The translations under genes and the position numbers were made by a program. DNA of 64,000 nucleotides from Chelativorans sp. YIM 93263 (lineage in GTDB: Bacteria; Pseudomonadota; Alphaproteobacteria; Rhizobiales; Rhizobiaceae). The stretch covers positions 248,001 through 312,000 of the forward strand of contig NZ_JAKCWP010000005.1 of the NCBI RefSeq assembly GCF_028767125.1. Reading direction: 5' to 3'. Positions 26,688 through 35,539 of this stretch are shown piece after piece. Position 1 is the stretch's first letter. Every line of letters starts with the position of its first letter. The notes under the pieces are model-generated. The model made no database searches. It had not been told where the DNA came from and saw only the letters and a program-made list of their open reading frames with translations.

Positions 26688-28414
26688 TCTTCAAATTTGG
26701 CCACCGTCAGGAAGGTCACGGCACTGCCGGTAAAACGCCGGGCATCAGCAATCGTCGCATCCCGCTTAAACCCGTCCGTGTAGACGGCTTTCGGGGCGTC
26801 CGCCATGCGTGCGTTGAAGGTCGGCACCTCGGTTTGCAGGGTGCGGTCCAACATGGACCGGCGACTGAGGACGAGATCCGCGACCACGGCCCTAACGGGC
26901 AGAACGTGGGACTTCATCGGTTGACGTTGATCGCCAGGACGAGGTCTTCCTGCCTTTCCGGTAGTCCGTGCGCCCTTGGAAAGGCTTACCTTCGGCGCAG
27001 AACCTTCATCCTGGCTCAGAAAAGCCACTTGCGGCGGGGAGTCGATTGACGCCGCCTCAGGCGTCTCCGATGGCACTGTCATGTCCGACAGGGCAGCGAC
27101 CACCAACTCGGATTTATGCTCCGTCTTGTCTTCGAGCGGGGAGATGTTGGTGGGAGTAGGTGTCTCGGAAGCGGTCAGAACAGGAGCTTCATCGCCTTCC
27201 GGCAACGCGTCACCCTTCCGAGTTGCAAGGAGCTCGGCAATAGCATCGCTGGATGCCGATGTCGCCGGGCGCGGCGTCGGCGTTGCATAAGCCACAGCCG
27301 TAGAGGCTATCTCGAGTTGGTCCACCGCCTCATCCGCCGCTTCTACGACATTCTCTGCAGGCATGTTTTCAGGACGCCGGCTCGGCACCGGAGCATTGAG
27401 TGCCAGCAACATCTCCGAGAGATCCTGCGCTTCTTCGCCCGCGACGGGTGCCTCCGAATCACCTCGTTCATCCTCGTCCGTCAAACGCCCGGTGTCCGGA
27501 CGCGGGGCCGACGCAGGGACGGGCAGCGCAGTTGCCGGCAATTCCGCGAGCAATCTGGCCGGAGTTTCCTGGCGTTCCTGTGCCTGTGTTTGCGCCTGCT
27601 GTTGCGGTGCAGGCTGTTGCTGCTGTCTGGTGGGCTGCTGCGGGGCGGAGGCAACCTGCGTGCTCGCCTCGTTTCCTTGCCTGTCCCTGCGGCCGAAGAG
27701 GGCGGAAAGCAGCCCACCCCCACCGCTTCGCGCTTCGCCGGCGACCTGAACCAATTCGCCCTGCCTCCTGCGCTGCTCATAGGAAGCCTTCGCCTGCTCA
27801 TAACCCGGCAGGGGCTTACCATTGGAGGGTACGTGCAGGGTTTTGCCCTCAGGAAAGAGAGCGACCAGCTCCTTATGGCTCATGCGCGGCCAGTGACGAA
27901 CACTGCCGACATCCAGGTGCACGAATGGCGACCCCGAACGTGGATAGTAGCCAACACCGCCAGCCTGCAACTTTAACCCTATAGCCCGCAACTTGGAAAG
28001 ATTTACGTCCGGCAGGTAGAAATCAACGGCGTTGCCTTTCGTATGCTGGCTGTTCTTCGCTACGCCGCTGGATTTGCTACGTAGCATCGCATTTGTCTTC
28101 GGCGACCGGTATGCGGACACAACATGGAAGTAATCATTCGAACCCGATTCCTGATACACCGCCCACAGGACATCGAGAAGCACCGGATTTATCTGGGTCG
28201 GCTCGTTGCGTCGCCAGTCGCGCAGAATGTGATTGATCTGGTTGAGCCCATCCTTCAGATAACGCCCATTCCGCTTATACGCGATCTCGGCACGTTCTTT
28301 CGTATGAAGGAAGTAGAGCTTCAACGTGCGCGTTTCTGCATTGGCAGCCTGCCCGGCGCCTAAAAGCAGAGCGAACGCGAGCATCAGTCCGGCAGCGATC
28401 CCGGCCAAGTTCAC
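26684..28414 (-). CDS. DUF882/YcbK-type M15 peptidase with long low-complexity tail
   Basis: A 576-residue protein with a signal peptide (about residues 1-28, ending ANA before ETRTL). The M15-like peptidase fold spans about residues 30-190, with zinc ligands in SQHTKGNAVDFYL and FVHLDVGSVRHWP. A 380-residue Ala/Pro/Gln/Glu-rich tail follows, of a kind absent from plain YcbK. It probably trims peptidoglycan peptides in the periplasm. A GTG at 28414 starts just after AAGGAG, though a TTG two codons on has better spacing. Confidence 0.78.
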   Translation of the reverse strand: MNLAGIAAGLMLAFALLLGAGQAANAETRTLKLYFLHTKERAEIAYKRNGRYLKDGLNQINHILRDWRRNEPTQINPVLLDVLWAVYQESGSNDYFHVVSAYRSPKTNAMLRSKSSGVAKNSQHTKGNAVDFYLPDVNLSKLRAIGLKLQAGGVGYYPRSGSPFVHLDVGSVRHWPRMSHKELVALFPEGKTLHVPSNGKPLPGYEQAKASYEQRRRQGELVQVAGEARSGGGGLLSALFGRRDRQGNEASTQVASAPQQPTRQQQQPAPQQQAQTQAQERQETPARLLAELPATALPVPASAPRPDTGRLTDEDERGDSEAPVAGEEAQDLSEMLLALNAPVPSRRPENMPAENVVEAADEAVDQLEIASTAVAYATPTPRPATSASSDAIAELLATRKGDALPEGDEAPVLTASETPTPTNISPLEDKTEHKSELVVAALSDMTVPSETPEAASIDSPPQVAFLSQDEGSAPKVSLSKGARTTGKAGRPRPGDQRQPMKSHVLPVRAVVADLVLSRRSMLDRTLQTEVPTFNARMADAPKAVYTDGFKRDATIADARRFTGSAVTFLTVAKFED

Positions 28415-28663
28415 CCTCTCCTTGCGTCCCCCGCAGTGTCGAATTGTGTCGTTTGTCAAACTCAAGCCTTTTGGGCTGAAATTATTCCAGAAACGAATCC
28501 TGGCTCGTACCCACCAGGACGATGAAACGGCCAATTCAGTGTTGAGTCCCAATCGTACATACACCATGGCCAAACCACAATGTCCCACTATTTCAGAAAT
28601 TTTGAGTAAACAAAGCACTAATGAGGGAAAAATTTTTATGCGGACCGCGGCATCAAACGGTTC
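28415..28663. other. Gap between NtrC-type regulator and DUF882 gene
   Basis: These 249 bases are AT-richer than the flanks, including the run AGTAAACAAAGCACTAATG near 28606. No gene-like frame is seen. They probably hold the DUF882 promoter. I could not pick convincing -35 and -10 boxes. Confidence 0.35.
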
Positions 28664-30142
28664 TCAGGAGAGATCGTCGCGCGCATTCGGCGGCTCAAGC
28701 CCCATCTCCTTGAGCTTGCGATAAAGCGTTGAGCGGCCGATTCCCAGCCGGCGGGCCACCTCGCTCATCCGGCCGCGGTAGTGTTCTACAGCAAGTTGGA
28801 TCACTTCCCGCTCCACCGAATCCAACGTTCGGATATGGCCGCTTTCAGTGAATCCGTTCAAAAGGCCCGCCTTTCGGGAGGGCTTGGGGAGATTACCCCG
28901 CGAGGGCGCTCCATCGTCCGAATTCATACTCTCCTCGACGGCGGACACGGTTTCCTCAATTCCCTCCAGTTGAGCGCGAATTTGGGGGAACTCGGCTACA
29001 GTCAGGATTTCGCCTTCGCATAGCACCATCGCCCGCAGAATCGCGTTTTCCAGCTCGCGTACGTTGCCCGGCCAGTCATGAGCAGACAGAAGATCGAGCG
29101 CCCGGCTCGAAATTCCGGAAACCTCATTGGAAACAGCATCGGCGAAATGCGACATGAAATGCTGGACAAGTAGAGGAATGTCTTCCTTGCGTTCGCGCAG
29201 CGGCGGTACCGTGATGGGAAAAACATTGAGCCGGTAGAAAAGATCTTCCCGAAAAGCGCCGTCCTTCACACGCTGAAGAAGATCGCGATTCGTGGCTGAG
29301 ATCAGGCGTATATCCACCCGTACCGTCCGGCGTGCGCCGACCGGGTCCACTTCCCCGTCCTGCACTGCGCGAAGGATTTTTACCTGAACGTCGAGAGGCA
29401 ACTCGCCGATCTCATCGAGAAATAACGTTCCCGTATCCGCCTCGACGAATTTTCCAGCGTGCTTTTCGGTTGCGCCGGTGAAAGCACCTTTTTCATGGCC
29501 GAACAGGATGCTTTCCACGAGGTTGTCAGGCACCGCGCCGCAATTCACGGGTACGAACGGCTTGCCGCGCCGGGGGCTCGCGCTACGGATTGCGTGCGCG
29601 ATGATCTCCTTGCCCACGCCCGACTCGCCTTCCAGAAGCACCGGGATATCCGTTGCGGCCGCCTTTTGGGCCAATGCGATCGTCCGCTCCATGGCCGGGC
29701 TGCCCCTAACGATGTCGCGGAAGGAAAAGCTGCTCTTCGTCTTGCCGCGCTTTCGCCGCTCGGCGCCCTCGAGCGCCCCGACTTTGAGCGCATTGCCAAC
29801 GGCTGTCTTGAGCCGCTCCTGTGAGACCGGCTTGACCACGTAATCGAAGGCGCCCGCCCGCATGGCTCCGACGGCGGTTTCAACGCTGTCTTTCACCGTT
29901 TGCACAATAACAGGAACTTCGATGCCCTGCCGGCGCATCTGTCTCATCACTTCCAGGCCGTCAATGCCCGGCATCACGAGATCGAGAACCACGGCACGCA
30001 GTTCCGCCCGTACGTGCAAAAGCTCCAGCGCCCGCTCGCCACTATCGGCGAGCACGGGCGCATAACCAAGCCGGCTAACGGCCGCCTCGAGAAGGCGGCG
30101 CTGCACGGGGTCGTCATCGACGATCAGAACGGTTTCGGACAT
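28664..30142 (-). CDS. Sigma-54-dependent response regulator, NtrC family
   Basis: A 492-residue activator. A receiver domain (residues 1-120; phospho-acceptor Asp in AVVLDLVMPG, Lys in YVVKPVS) precedes an AAA+ domain (Walker A GESGVGKE, GAFTGA loop for sigma-54 contact, Walker B LFLDEIGEL) and a Fis-type helix-turn-helix (MSEVARRLGIGRSTLYRKL). It should activate sigma-54 promoters when phosphorylated. No histidine kinase is encoded nearby, so its partner is elsewhere. An acidic linker (about residues 385-420) separates AAA+ and DNA-binding parts. Confidence 0.9.
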   Translation of the reverse strand: MSETVLIVDDDPVQRRLLEAAVSRLGYAPVLADSGERALELLHVRAELRAVVLDLVMPGIDGLEVMRQMRRQGIEVPVIVQTVKDSVETAVGAMRAGAFDYVVKPVSQERLKTAVGNALKVGALEGAERRKRGKTKSSFSFRDIVRGSPAMERTIALAQKAAATDIPVLLEGESGVGKEIIAHAIRSASPRRGKPFVPVNCGAVPDNLVESILFGHEKGAFTGATEKHAGKFVEADTGTLFLDEIGELPLDVQVKILRAVQDGEVDPVGARRTVRVDIRLISATNRDLLQRVKDGAFREDLFYRLNVFPITVPPLRERKEDIPLLVQHFMSHFADAVSNEVSGISSRALDLLSAHDWPGNVRELENAILRAMVLCEGEILTVAEFPQIRAQLEGIEETVSAVEESMNSDDGAPSRGNLPKPSRKAGLLNGFTESGHIRTLDSVEREVIQLAVEHYRGRMSEVARRLGIGRSTLYRKLKEMGLEPPNARDDLS

Positions 30143-30292
30143 AATCCCACCGCCTCAAAATTCACATGGAGCGTAACGCACGCTCTGGATCATTATGGCA
30201 CGGCCCTCTAAACAGGCTTTCAAGAAACCCGGTGAATGAATCCTTGATTTCTGCATTAAGTTGAAAATCATACGGAACGGACGGAGCAATCC

Positions 30293-32149
30293 ATGCCTCT
30301 CTTTTCAGATGATATGAGCGTCACCAACGCAACGGCCGAGGCGGAAGCAGCGGGTAACGTGCCCGAACTCGGCGATCTGCCGGTATGGAATCTGGCGGAT
30401 CTTTATCCCGGCATTCATAGCCCGGAACTCGCCTCGGACATGGAGCGCACAAGCCGCGAGGCACGCGCATTCGAGGAGAAATGGAAAGGTCGCCTGGCTG
30501 AAGAGGCGGCGAAGGGAAGCGAGGGGCGACTGGGCGAAGCTGTTCAGGAATACGAGCGCCTGGACGAGCTTTTCGGGCGCATCGGATCATATGCAGGGCT
30601 GGTTTACGCCGACGACACCTCCAACCCGGAGAGGGCGAAGTTTTACGGCGATGTGCAGGAGAAGCTGACAAACGCCAGTATGCACCTGCTCTTCTTCACA
30701 CTCGAGCTGAACAAGGTCGAAGATACCCTGATCGAAACGGCCCTCAAGCAGGACGAGACGTTCGGTTACTATCGCCCATGGGTGCTCGATATCCGCAAGG
30801 ATCGCCCGCATCAACTCGAAGACCGTATCGAGCAGCTTTTCCACGAGCAGTCGGTGACGGGGCGCGGCGCATGGAACCGTCTGTTCGACGAGACCATGAC
30901 AAGCCTGCGCTTCAATGTCGATGGCGAGGAACTCACGCTCGAACCGACACTGAACCTCTTGCAGGATCGTGATGGAGAGAAGCGACGCAAGGCTGCCGAG
31001 GCGCTGGCCACCACGCTCAGGACGAACATGCGCCTCTTTACGCTCATCACCAACACGCTGGCGAAGGAAAAGGAGATATCCGACCGCTGGCGCAAGTTCG
31101 AGGATGTCGCCGATTCCCGTCATCTCGCAAACCGGGTGGAGCGCGAGGTTGTCGACGCACTGCACAGCTCCGTCCACGAAGCGTTTCCCCGCATTTCTCA
31201 CCGCTACTACGCGATGAAGGCGAAATGGCTCGGCATGGAAACGCTAAACCATTGGGACCGCAATGCACCGCTGCCGGAAACGCCGCAGGCCAACATCGGC
31301 TGGACGGAAGCCAAGGAGACGGTCCTTTCTGCTTATGGCGGCTTCTCGCCCGAAATGGCCGAGATCGCTGGCCGCTTCTTTGATCGCAGATGGATCGACG
31401 CTCCCGTGCGTCCGGGCAAGTCGCCCGGCGCCTTCGCCCACCCCACGGTGCCCTCGGCCCACCCGTATGTAATGCTCAATTACATGGGCAAGCCGCGGGA
31501 CGTGATGACGCTCGCCCATGAGTTGGGCCACGGCGTACATCAGGTTCTGGCGGCCGAGCAGGGCGCGCTAATGGCTTCCACCCCGCTGACACTGGCCGAA
31601 ACGGCCTCCGTATTCGGTGAAATGCTCACCTTCCGCTCGCTGCTCGAGCGCACGAAGGACAAGCGCGAGCGCAAGGCGATGCTCGCACAGAAGGTCGAGG
31701 ACATGATCAACACGGTCGTGCGCCAGATCGCCTTCTATGAGTTCGAGCGCAAGGTTCATAGCGAGCGCCGAAAGGGCGAATTGACATCGGACCGGCTGAG
31801 TGAATTGTGGCTGGAAGTGCAGGCCGAAAGCCTCGGCCCCGCAATCACGCTGCGTGAAGGCTACGAGACCTTCTGGGCCTATGTTCCCCACTTCATCCAC
31901 GCGCCTTTCTACGTTTATGCATATGCCTTCGGCGATTGCTTGGTGAACTCGCTTTTCGCGGTCTACCAGCAGGCGGAGGAAGGCTTTCAGGAGAAGTATT
32001 TCGACATGCTGAAAGCTGGAGGCAGCAAACACCATTCGGAACTGCTCGCGCCATTCGGCCTCGATGCTTCCGACCCTGCGTTCTGGAAAAAGGGCCTGTC
32101 GGTCATCGAGGGGATGATCGACGAGCTGGAAGCACTCGACAAAGACTGA
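30293..32149 (+). CDS. pepF: M3-family oligoendopeptidase F
   Basis: A 618-residue cytoplasmic zinc metallopeptidase that degrades short peptides. The zinc motif HELGH is near residue 407, within TLAHELGHGVHQ, and the third ligand lies in the following LTLAETASVFGEM. No signal peptide. The first in-frame ATG is taken as start; a second at 30314 (MSVTN) is an alternative. It is followed after eight bases by pabB, so the two may be co-transcribed. Confidence 0.92.
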   Translation: MPLFSDDMSVTNATAEAEAAGNVPELGDLPVWNLADLYPGIHSPELASDMERTSREARAFEEKWKGRLAEEAAKGSEGRLGEAVQEYERLDELFGRIGSYAGLVYADDTSNPERAKFYGDVQEKLTNASMHLLFFTLELNKVEDTLIETALKQDETFGYYRPWVLDIRKDRPHQLEDRIEQLFHEQSVTGRGAWNRLFDETMTSLRFNVDGEELTLEPTLNLLQDRDGEKRRKAAEALATTLRTNMRLFTLITNTLAKEKEISDRWRKFEDVADSRHLANRVEREVVDALHSSVHEAFPRISHRYYAMKAKWLGMETLNHWDRNAPLPETPQANIGWTEAKETVLSAYGGFSPEMAEIAGRFFDRRWIDAPVRPGKSPGAFAHPTVPSAHPYVMLNYMGKPRDVMTLAHELGHGVHQVLAAEQGALMASTPLTLAETASVFGEMLTFRSLLERTKDKRERKAMLAQKVEDMINTVVRQIAFYEFERKVHSERRKGELTSDRLSELWLEVQAESLGPAITLREGYETFWAYVPHFIHAPFYVYAYAFGDCLVNSLFAVYQQAEEGFQEKYFDMLKAGGSKHHSELLAPFGLDASDPAFWKKGLSVIEGMIDELEALDKD

Positions 32150-32157
32150 CGCACAGT

Positions 32158-33312
32158 ATGGACATCTCGCGCAGCGGAGGCCCCCTCGCCCTCTTCCGCA
32201 ACGATCTTGAGGGCGAGGTGATGTCCTTCGCCGAGCCGGACGAGGTGCTCCTTGTCCGCGAACCGTCTGAACTCGTCCCTGCCCTGGAGCGGGCGGAGAC
32301 GCTTCAGCGCGCAGGCAAATGGCTGGCGGGCTATATCTCCTACGAAGCAGGATATCTGCTGGACGATGCGCTCGTCCCGCATCTGCCGGAAAGCCGCGAC
32401 GCGCCCTTGTTGTGCTTTGGCGTCTTTGACGACCCTTCGCCCATCGAGGATCAAGGGATAACCACGGGTGAACCGCGCCTCTTTGCGCCAAAGCCCGCCT
32501 GGAACTTCGAGGAGTATGCGGAACGTTTCGAAACACTCCACCGCCATATCCGTCTGGGAGATTGCTATCAGGGCAACCTGACCTTTCCCATCCATGCGCA
32601 ATGGAAAGGTGACCCCCTCGCCCTCTTCGAAAGCCTTACCGCGCGCCAGCCGGTTCGCTACGCGGCCTTTATCGATCTCGGCGGTCCGGTCGTGTTGTCG
32701 CGCTCGCCGGAGCTTTTCTTTGAAGTGTCGGCAGATGGCTGGATCGAAACCCTGCCGATGAAAGGCACCATGCCGCGTGGTGGAACGCCGGAGGAAGACG
32801 CGGCTCTCAAGAAAGCTCTCGCCAAGGATCCGAAGAACCAGGCGGAAAACCGCATGATCGTCGACCTGTTACGCAATGATATTTCGCGCATCAGCGAGGT
32901 CGGTTCGCTGCATGTGCCCGAGCTCTTCCACGTGGAGACTTACCCCACCGTGCATACGATGATCAGCCGCGTGCGAGCCAAGCTTTCGAAAGAGCACGGC
33001 CTGAAGGATATCCTGACAGCCCTCTTCCCCTGCGGTTCCGTCACCGGTGCGCCGAAGATTAGCGCAATGAAAATCCTCCGCCAGCTCGAGAAGGAGCCGC
33101 GCGACGTCTATTGCGGCGCGATCGGGTGGACAGCTCCGGACGGTCGCATGCGCTTCAACGTGGCGATCCGCACGATTTCGATCCATGAGAGCGGAGAAGC
33201 CGTTTTCAATGTCGGCGGCGGTATTGTCTTCGATTCCAAAGCTCGTGAGGAATACGATGAGGCATTGCTGAAGGCACGCTTCGCGTCGGGCGATGTGCTT
33301 TCAGCGCGGTAA
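32158..33312 (+). CDS. pabB: Aminodeoxychorismate synthase component I
   Basis: A 384-residue chorismate-binding enzyme that aminates chorismate for folate synthesis. The PabB-type PMKGT motif, whose lysine separates PabB from anthranilate synthase, is near residue 201. RMIVDLLRNDISR, FPCGSVTGAPKISAM and the final FNVGGGIVFDS blocks are present. It is compact, lacking part of the N-terminal subdomain. No pabA or pabC adjoins. The ATG at 32158 begins eight bases after pepF. Confidence 0.9.
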   Translation: MDISRSGGPLALFRNDLEGEVMSFAEPDEVLLVREPSELVPALERAETLQRAGKWLAGYISYEAGYLLDDALVPHLPESRDAPLLCFGVFDDPSPIEDQGITTGEPRLFAPKPAWNFEEYAERFETLHRHIRLGDCYQGNLTFPIHAQWKGDPLALFESLTARQPVRYAAFIDLGGPVVLSRSPELFFEVSADGWIETLPMKGTMPRGGTPEEDAALKKALAKDPKNQAENRMIVDLLRNDISRISEVGSLHVPELFHVETYPTVHTMISRVRAKLSKEHGLKDILTALFPCGSVTGAPKISAMKILRQLEKEPRDVYCGAIGWTAPDGRMRFNVAIRTISIHESGEAVFNVGGGIVFDSKAREEYDEALLKARFASGDVLSAR

Positions 33313-33420
33313 ACACTTCCCCCTCCGCTCCCGGTCCCGTTTCGGGGTTTATTGTCGGAGCGTTCTATGATTTGACGCAATCATTCGCCCCCGCGTGATA
33401 TGTCAATGGAGCTTCCCCTA

Positions 33421-34866
33421 ATGGCAGAGAAAGAGTGGCCCGTTTACGGAGAAATCACCGGTCCTGTGGTCATGATCGGATTCGGCTCGATCGGCCGAGG
33501 GACATTGCCGCTCATCGAACGTCATTTCAGGGTCGACAAGTCACGCATGGTCGTCATCGACCCGGTCGACACGGACCGCAAGCTGCTGGACGAGCGCGGC
33601 ATCGAGTTCGTTCAGGCCCATGTCACGAAGGAAAATTACCGCGATCTCCTCGCCCCGCTTCTAACCGAGGGCGAGGGCCAGGGCTTCTGTGTAAATCTCT
33701 CGGTCGACACCTCCTCCCTCGATCTGATGAAGCTCTGCCGTGAGTTGGGCGTCCTTTATATCGACACCGTAGTCGAGCCGTGGCTCGGCTTCTACACCGA
33801 CACTTCCGTCAGCAATGCTTCGCGGACGAATTACGCCCTCCGCGAGCCCGTTCGCGAGGAAAAGCGCAGTTCACCCGGCGGCACGACGGCAGTCTCCACC
33901 TGCGGTGCGAATCCTGGAATGGTATCTTGGTTCGTAAAGCAGGCGCTCGTGAATCTCGCCACCGATATGAAGCTAGATTTCGAGATGCCTGTCCCCGAGG
34001 ACCGTGAAGGCTGGGCGGAGCTGATGCAGAAGGTGGGCGTGAAAGGCATCCATATCGCCGAGCGTGACACCCAGCGCACGAAGAAGCCGAAACCCATGAA
34101 TGTGTTCTGGAACACATGGTCGGTTGAAGGTTTCATCGCGGAAGGGCTCCAGCCGGCGGAACTCGGCTGGGGAACACATGAGAACTGGCGGCCGGATAAT
34201 GCCCGTGACCAGGAGACCGGCTGCAAGGCAGCGATCTACCTTGAACAGCCCGGAGCCAACACGCGCGTGCACACCTGGTGTCCCACACCAGGGCCGCAAT
34301 ACGGGTTCCTCGTTACGCACAATGAATCAATTTCCATCGCCGATTTCTTCACCCTGCGCGATGAGGATGGCGCGGTGGCCTATCGACCGACCTGCCATTA
34401 CGCGTACCATCCCTGCAATGATGCCGTTCTGTCACTCCACGAGATGTTCGGCGCGGCGGGCAAGCCCCAGCCCGTTCAACATATTCTGGACGAGAACGAG
34501 TTGGTGGATGGCATCGATGAGCTAGGCGTTCTTCTCTACGGCCACGAGAAAAACGCCTACTGGTTCGGTTCACAGCTCTCCCTCGATGAGACCCGTGCTC
34601 TCGCCCCTTATCAGAACGCTACTGGCCTTCAGGTGACGTCCGCCGTCCTCGCCGGCATGGTCTGGGCACTGGAAAACCCTGAGGCCGGCATCGTGGAAGC
34701 AGATGAAATGGACTATCGTCGCTGCCTGGAAGTTCAGCGGCCCTATCTCGGACCGGTCAACGGATACTACACCGACTGGACTCCGCTCGACAGCCGGCTC
34801 GGACTTTTCCCCGAGGACATCGATGAAACGGACCCATGGCAATTCCGCAACATTCTCGTGCGGTAA
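33421..34866 (+). CDS. hss: Homospermidine synthase
   Basis: A 481-residue NAD-dependent enzyme that makes homospermidine from putrescine. WPVYGEITGPVVMIGFGSIG at the N-terminus includes the dinucleotide-binding GFGSIGRG loop, and the STCGANPGMVSWFVKQA segment near residue 160 is a family block. The ATG at 33421 is chosen because GGAG is nine bases upstream; two earlier ATGs at 33400 and 33406 lack a ribosome site. The polyamine is characteristic of rhizobia. Putrescine can come from the decarboxylase at 12.2 kb. Confidence 0.93.
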   Translation: MAEKEWPVYGEITGPVVMIGFGSIGRGTLPLIERHFRVDKSRMVVIDPVDTDRKLLDERGIEFVQAHVTKENYRDLLAPLLTEGEGQGFCVNLSVDTSSLDLMKLCRELGVLYIDTVVEPWLGFYTDTSVSNASRTNYALREPVREEKRSSPGGTTAVSTCGANPGMVSWFVKQALVNLATDMKLDFEMPVPEDREGWAELMQKVGVKGIHIAERDTQRTKKPKPMNVFWNTWSVEGFIAEGLQPAELGWGTHENWRPDNARDQETGCKAAIYLEQPGANTRVHTWCPTPGPQYGFLVTHNESISIADFFTLRDEDGAVAYRPTCHYAYHPCNDAVLSLHEMFGAAGKPQPVQHILDENELVDGIDELGVLLYGHEKNAYWFGSQLSLDETRALAPYQNATGLQVTSAVLAGMVWALENPEAGIVEADEMDYRRCLEVQRPYLGPVNGYYTDWTPLDSRLGLFPEDIDETDPWQFRNILVR

Positions 34867-34944
34867 AGCGTTTCTGCTTCGCTACGGGTTGCATTTATCT
34901 GAAAAATACGGCGAATTCGGGCTCTCGCAATTGAGGAGGCGGTC

Positions 34945-35301
34945 ATGAAAGCTCTTTTCAAACCAGCATCATTCGCGGCGCTGGCATCTCTATTAGTCGT
35001 CGCCGGTTGTGTTTCCGGTGTACCCCGCTCCGCGGAATCGACCGTCGAAGGAAGATGGTCTGACCCGCAGGGCATCTCCGTCTCCAGTTTTAACGACGGT
35101 CAGTTCGTGACCATCGCGAATGATACCGGCAACAGGCTTTCCGAAGGGACATACCGCTTCCGCGACAGCCGTACGATCGATATCGCGATGCGCTCCCTGG
35201 TTCGCCAGACGAACGTGCAAGTCACATGCGAAATGGTTGGCCAGAGCCAACTCAACTGCACCAACACGCAAGGACAGAATTTCGTCCTGACTCGCAGCTA
35301 G
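34945..35301 (+). CDS. omp10: Omp10-like outer-membrane lipoprotein
   Basis: A 118-residue lipoprotein. Signal peptide with lipobox VAGC, so Cys22 is acylated. The mature part (VEGRWSDPQGISVSSFNDGQ, then LSEGTYRFRDSRTIDIAMRS and CEMVGQSQLNCTNTQG) closely parallels Brucella Omp10, including the two cysteines spaced about ten apart. A GAGG site precedes the ATG. It probably sits in the outer membrane; function unknown. Confidence 0.82.
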   Translation: MKALFKPASFAALASLLVVAGCVSGVPRSAESTVEGRWSDPQGISVSSFNDGQFVTIANDTGNRLSEGTYRFRDSRTIDIAMRSLVRQTNVQVTCEMVGQSQLNCTNTQGQNFVLTRS

Positions 35302-35350
35302 GATATCCCGTCGAAGTTCGATCGCAGCGCGATGTTCCGAATGAACCGAG

Positions 35351-35370
35351 GACGGGCTTGAAAGTCCGTC
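35351..35370 (+). terminator. Possible terminator after omp10
   Basis: GACGGGCTT and AAGTCCGTC form a nine-pair stem with one G-U wobble and a GA loop, 50 bases after the omp10 stop. Only TT follows, so termination efficiency would be poor. A second stem, GCGGCTTGCC with GGCAAACCGC (35406-35430), follows before the ligase gene. Confidence 0.4.
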
Positions 35371-35539
35371 TTAGGTGCTGCGATCATACTGACCTGGAAA
35401 GGTCTGCGGCTTGCCGTCTCGGCAAACCGCACGAGTACCACCATGGGAAGGTTCCGGACAAGAGGAGGGCGTTCGGGATCTTTGCCTGATTGGGTGGAAC
35501 GATGCGCGGCCATTTTGGACGCGAACGGGAGGAGGAGCC

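Noticed and set aside
27116-27976. A 286-codon frame antisense to the DUF882 gene.
   Set aside because: It mirrors the low-complexity tail on the other strand, with Arg/Cys-rich composition and no domain.
28414-28618. A 68-codon N-terminal extension of the DUF882 gene.
   Set aside because: The extension would put a poor, Trp/Arg-rich segment before the signal peptide. The GTG at 28414 gives a proper export signal.
31568-32536. A 322-codon minus-strand frame across the pepF-pabB junction.
   Set aside because: Both pepF and pabB have clear catalytic motifs on the plus strand. The antisense frame spans two genes and has no recognised motif.
33336-33350. A CCCG/CGGG hairpin with TTTATTG after pabB, considered as a terminator.
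   Set aside because: The stem has only four pairs, too weak to call.
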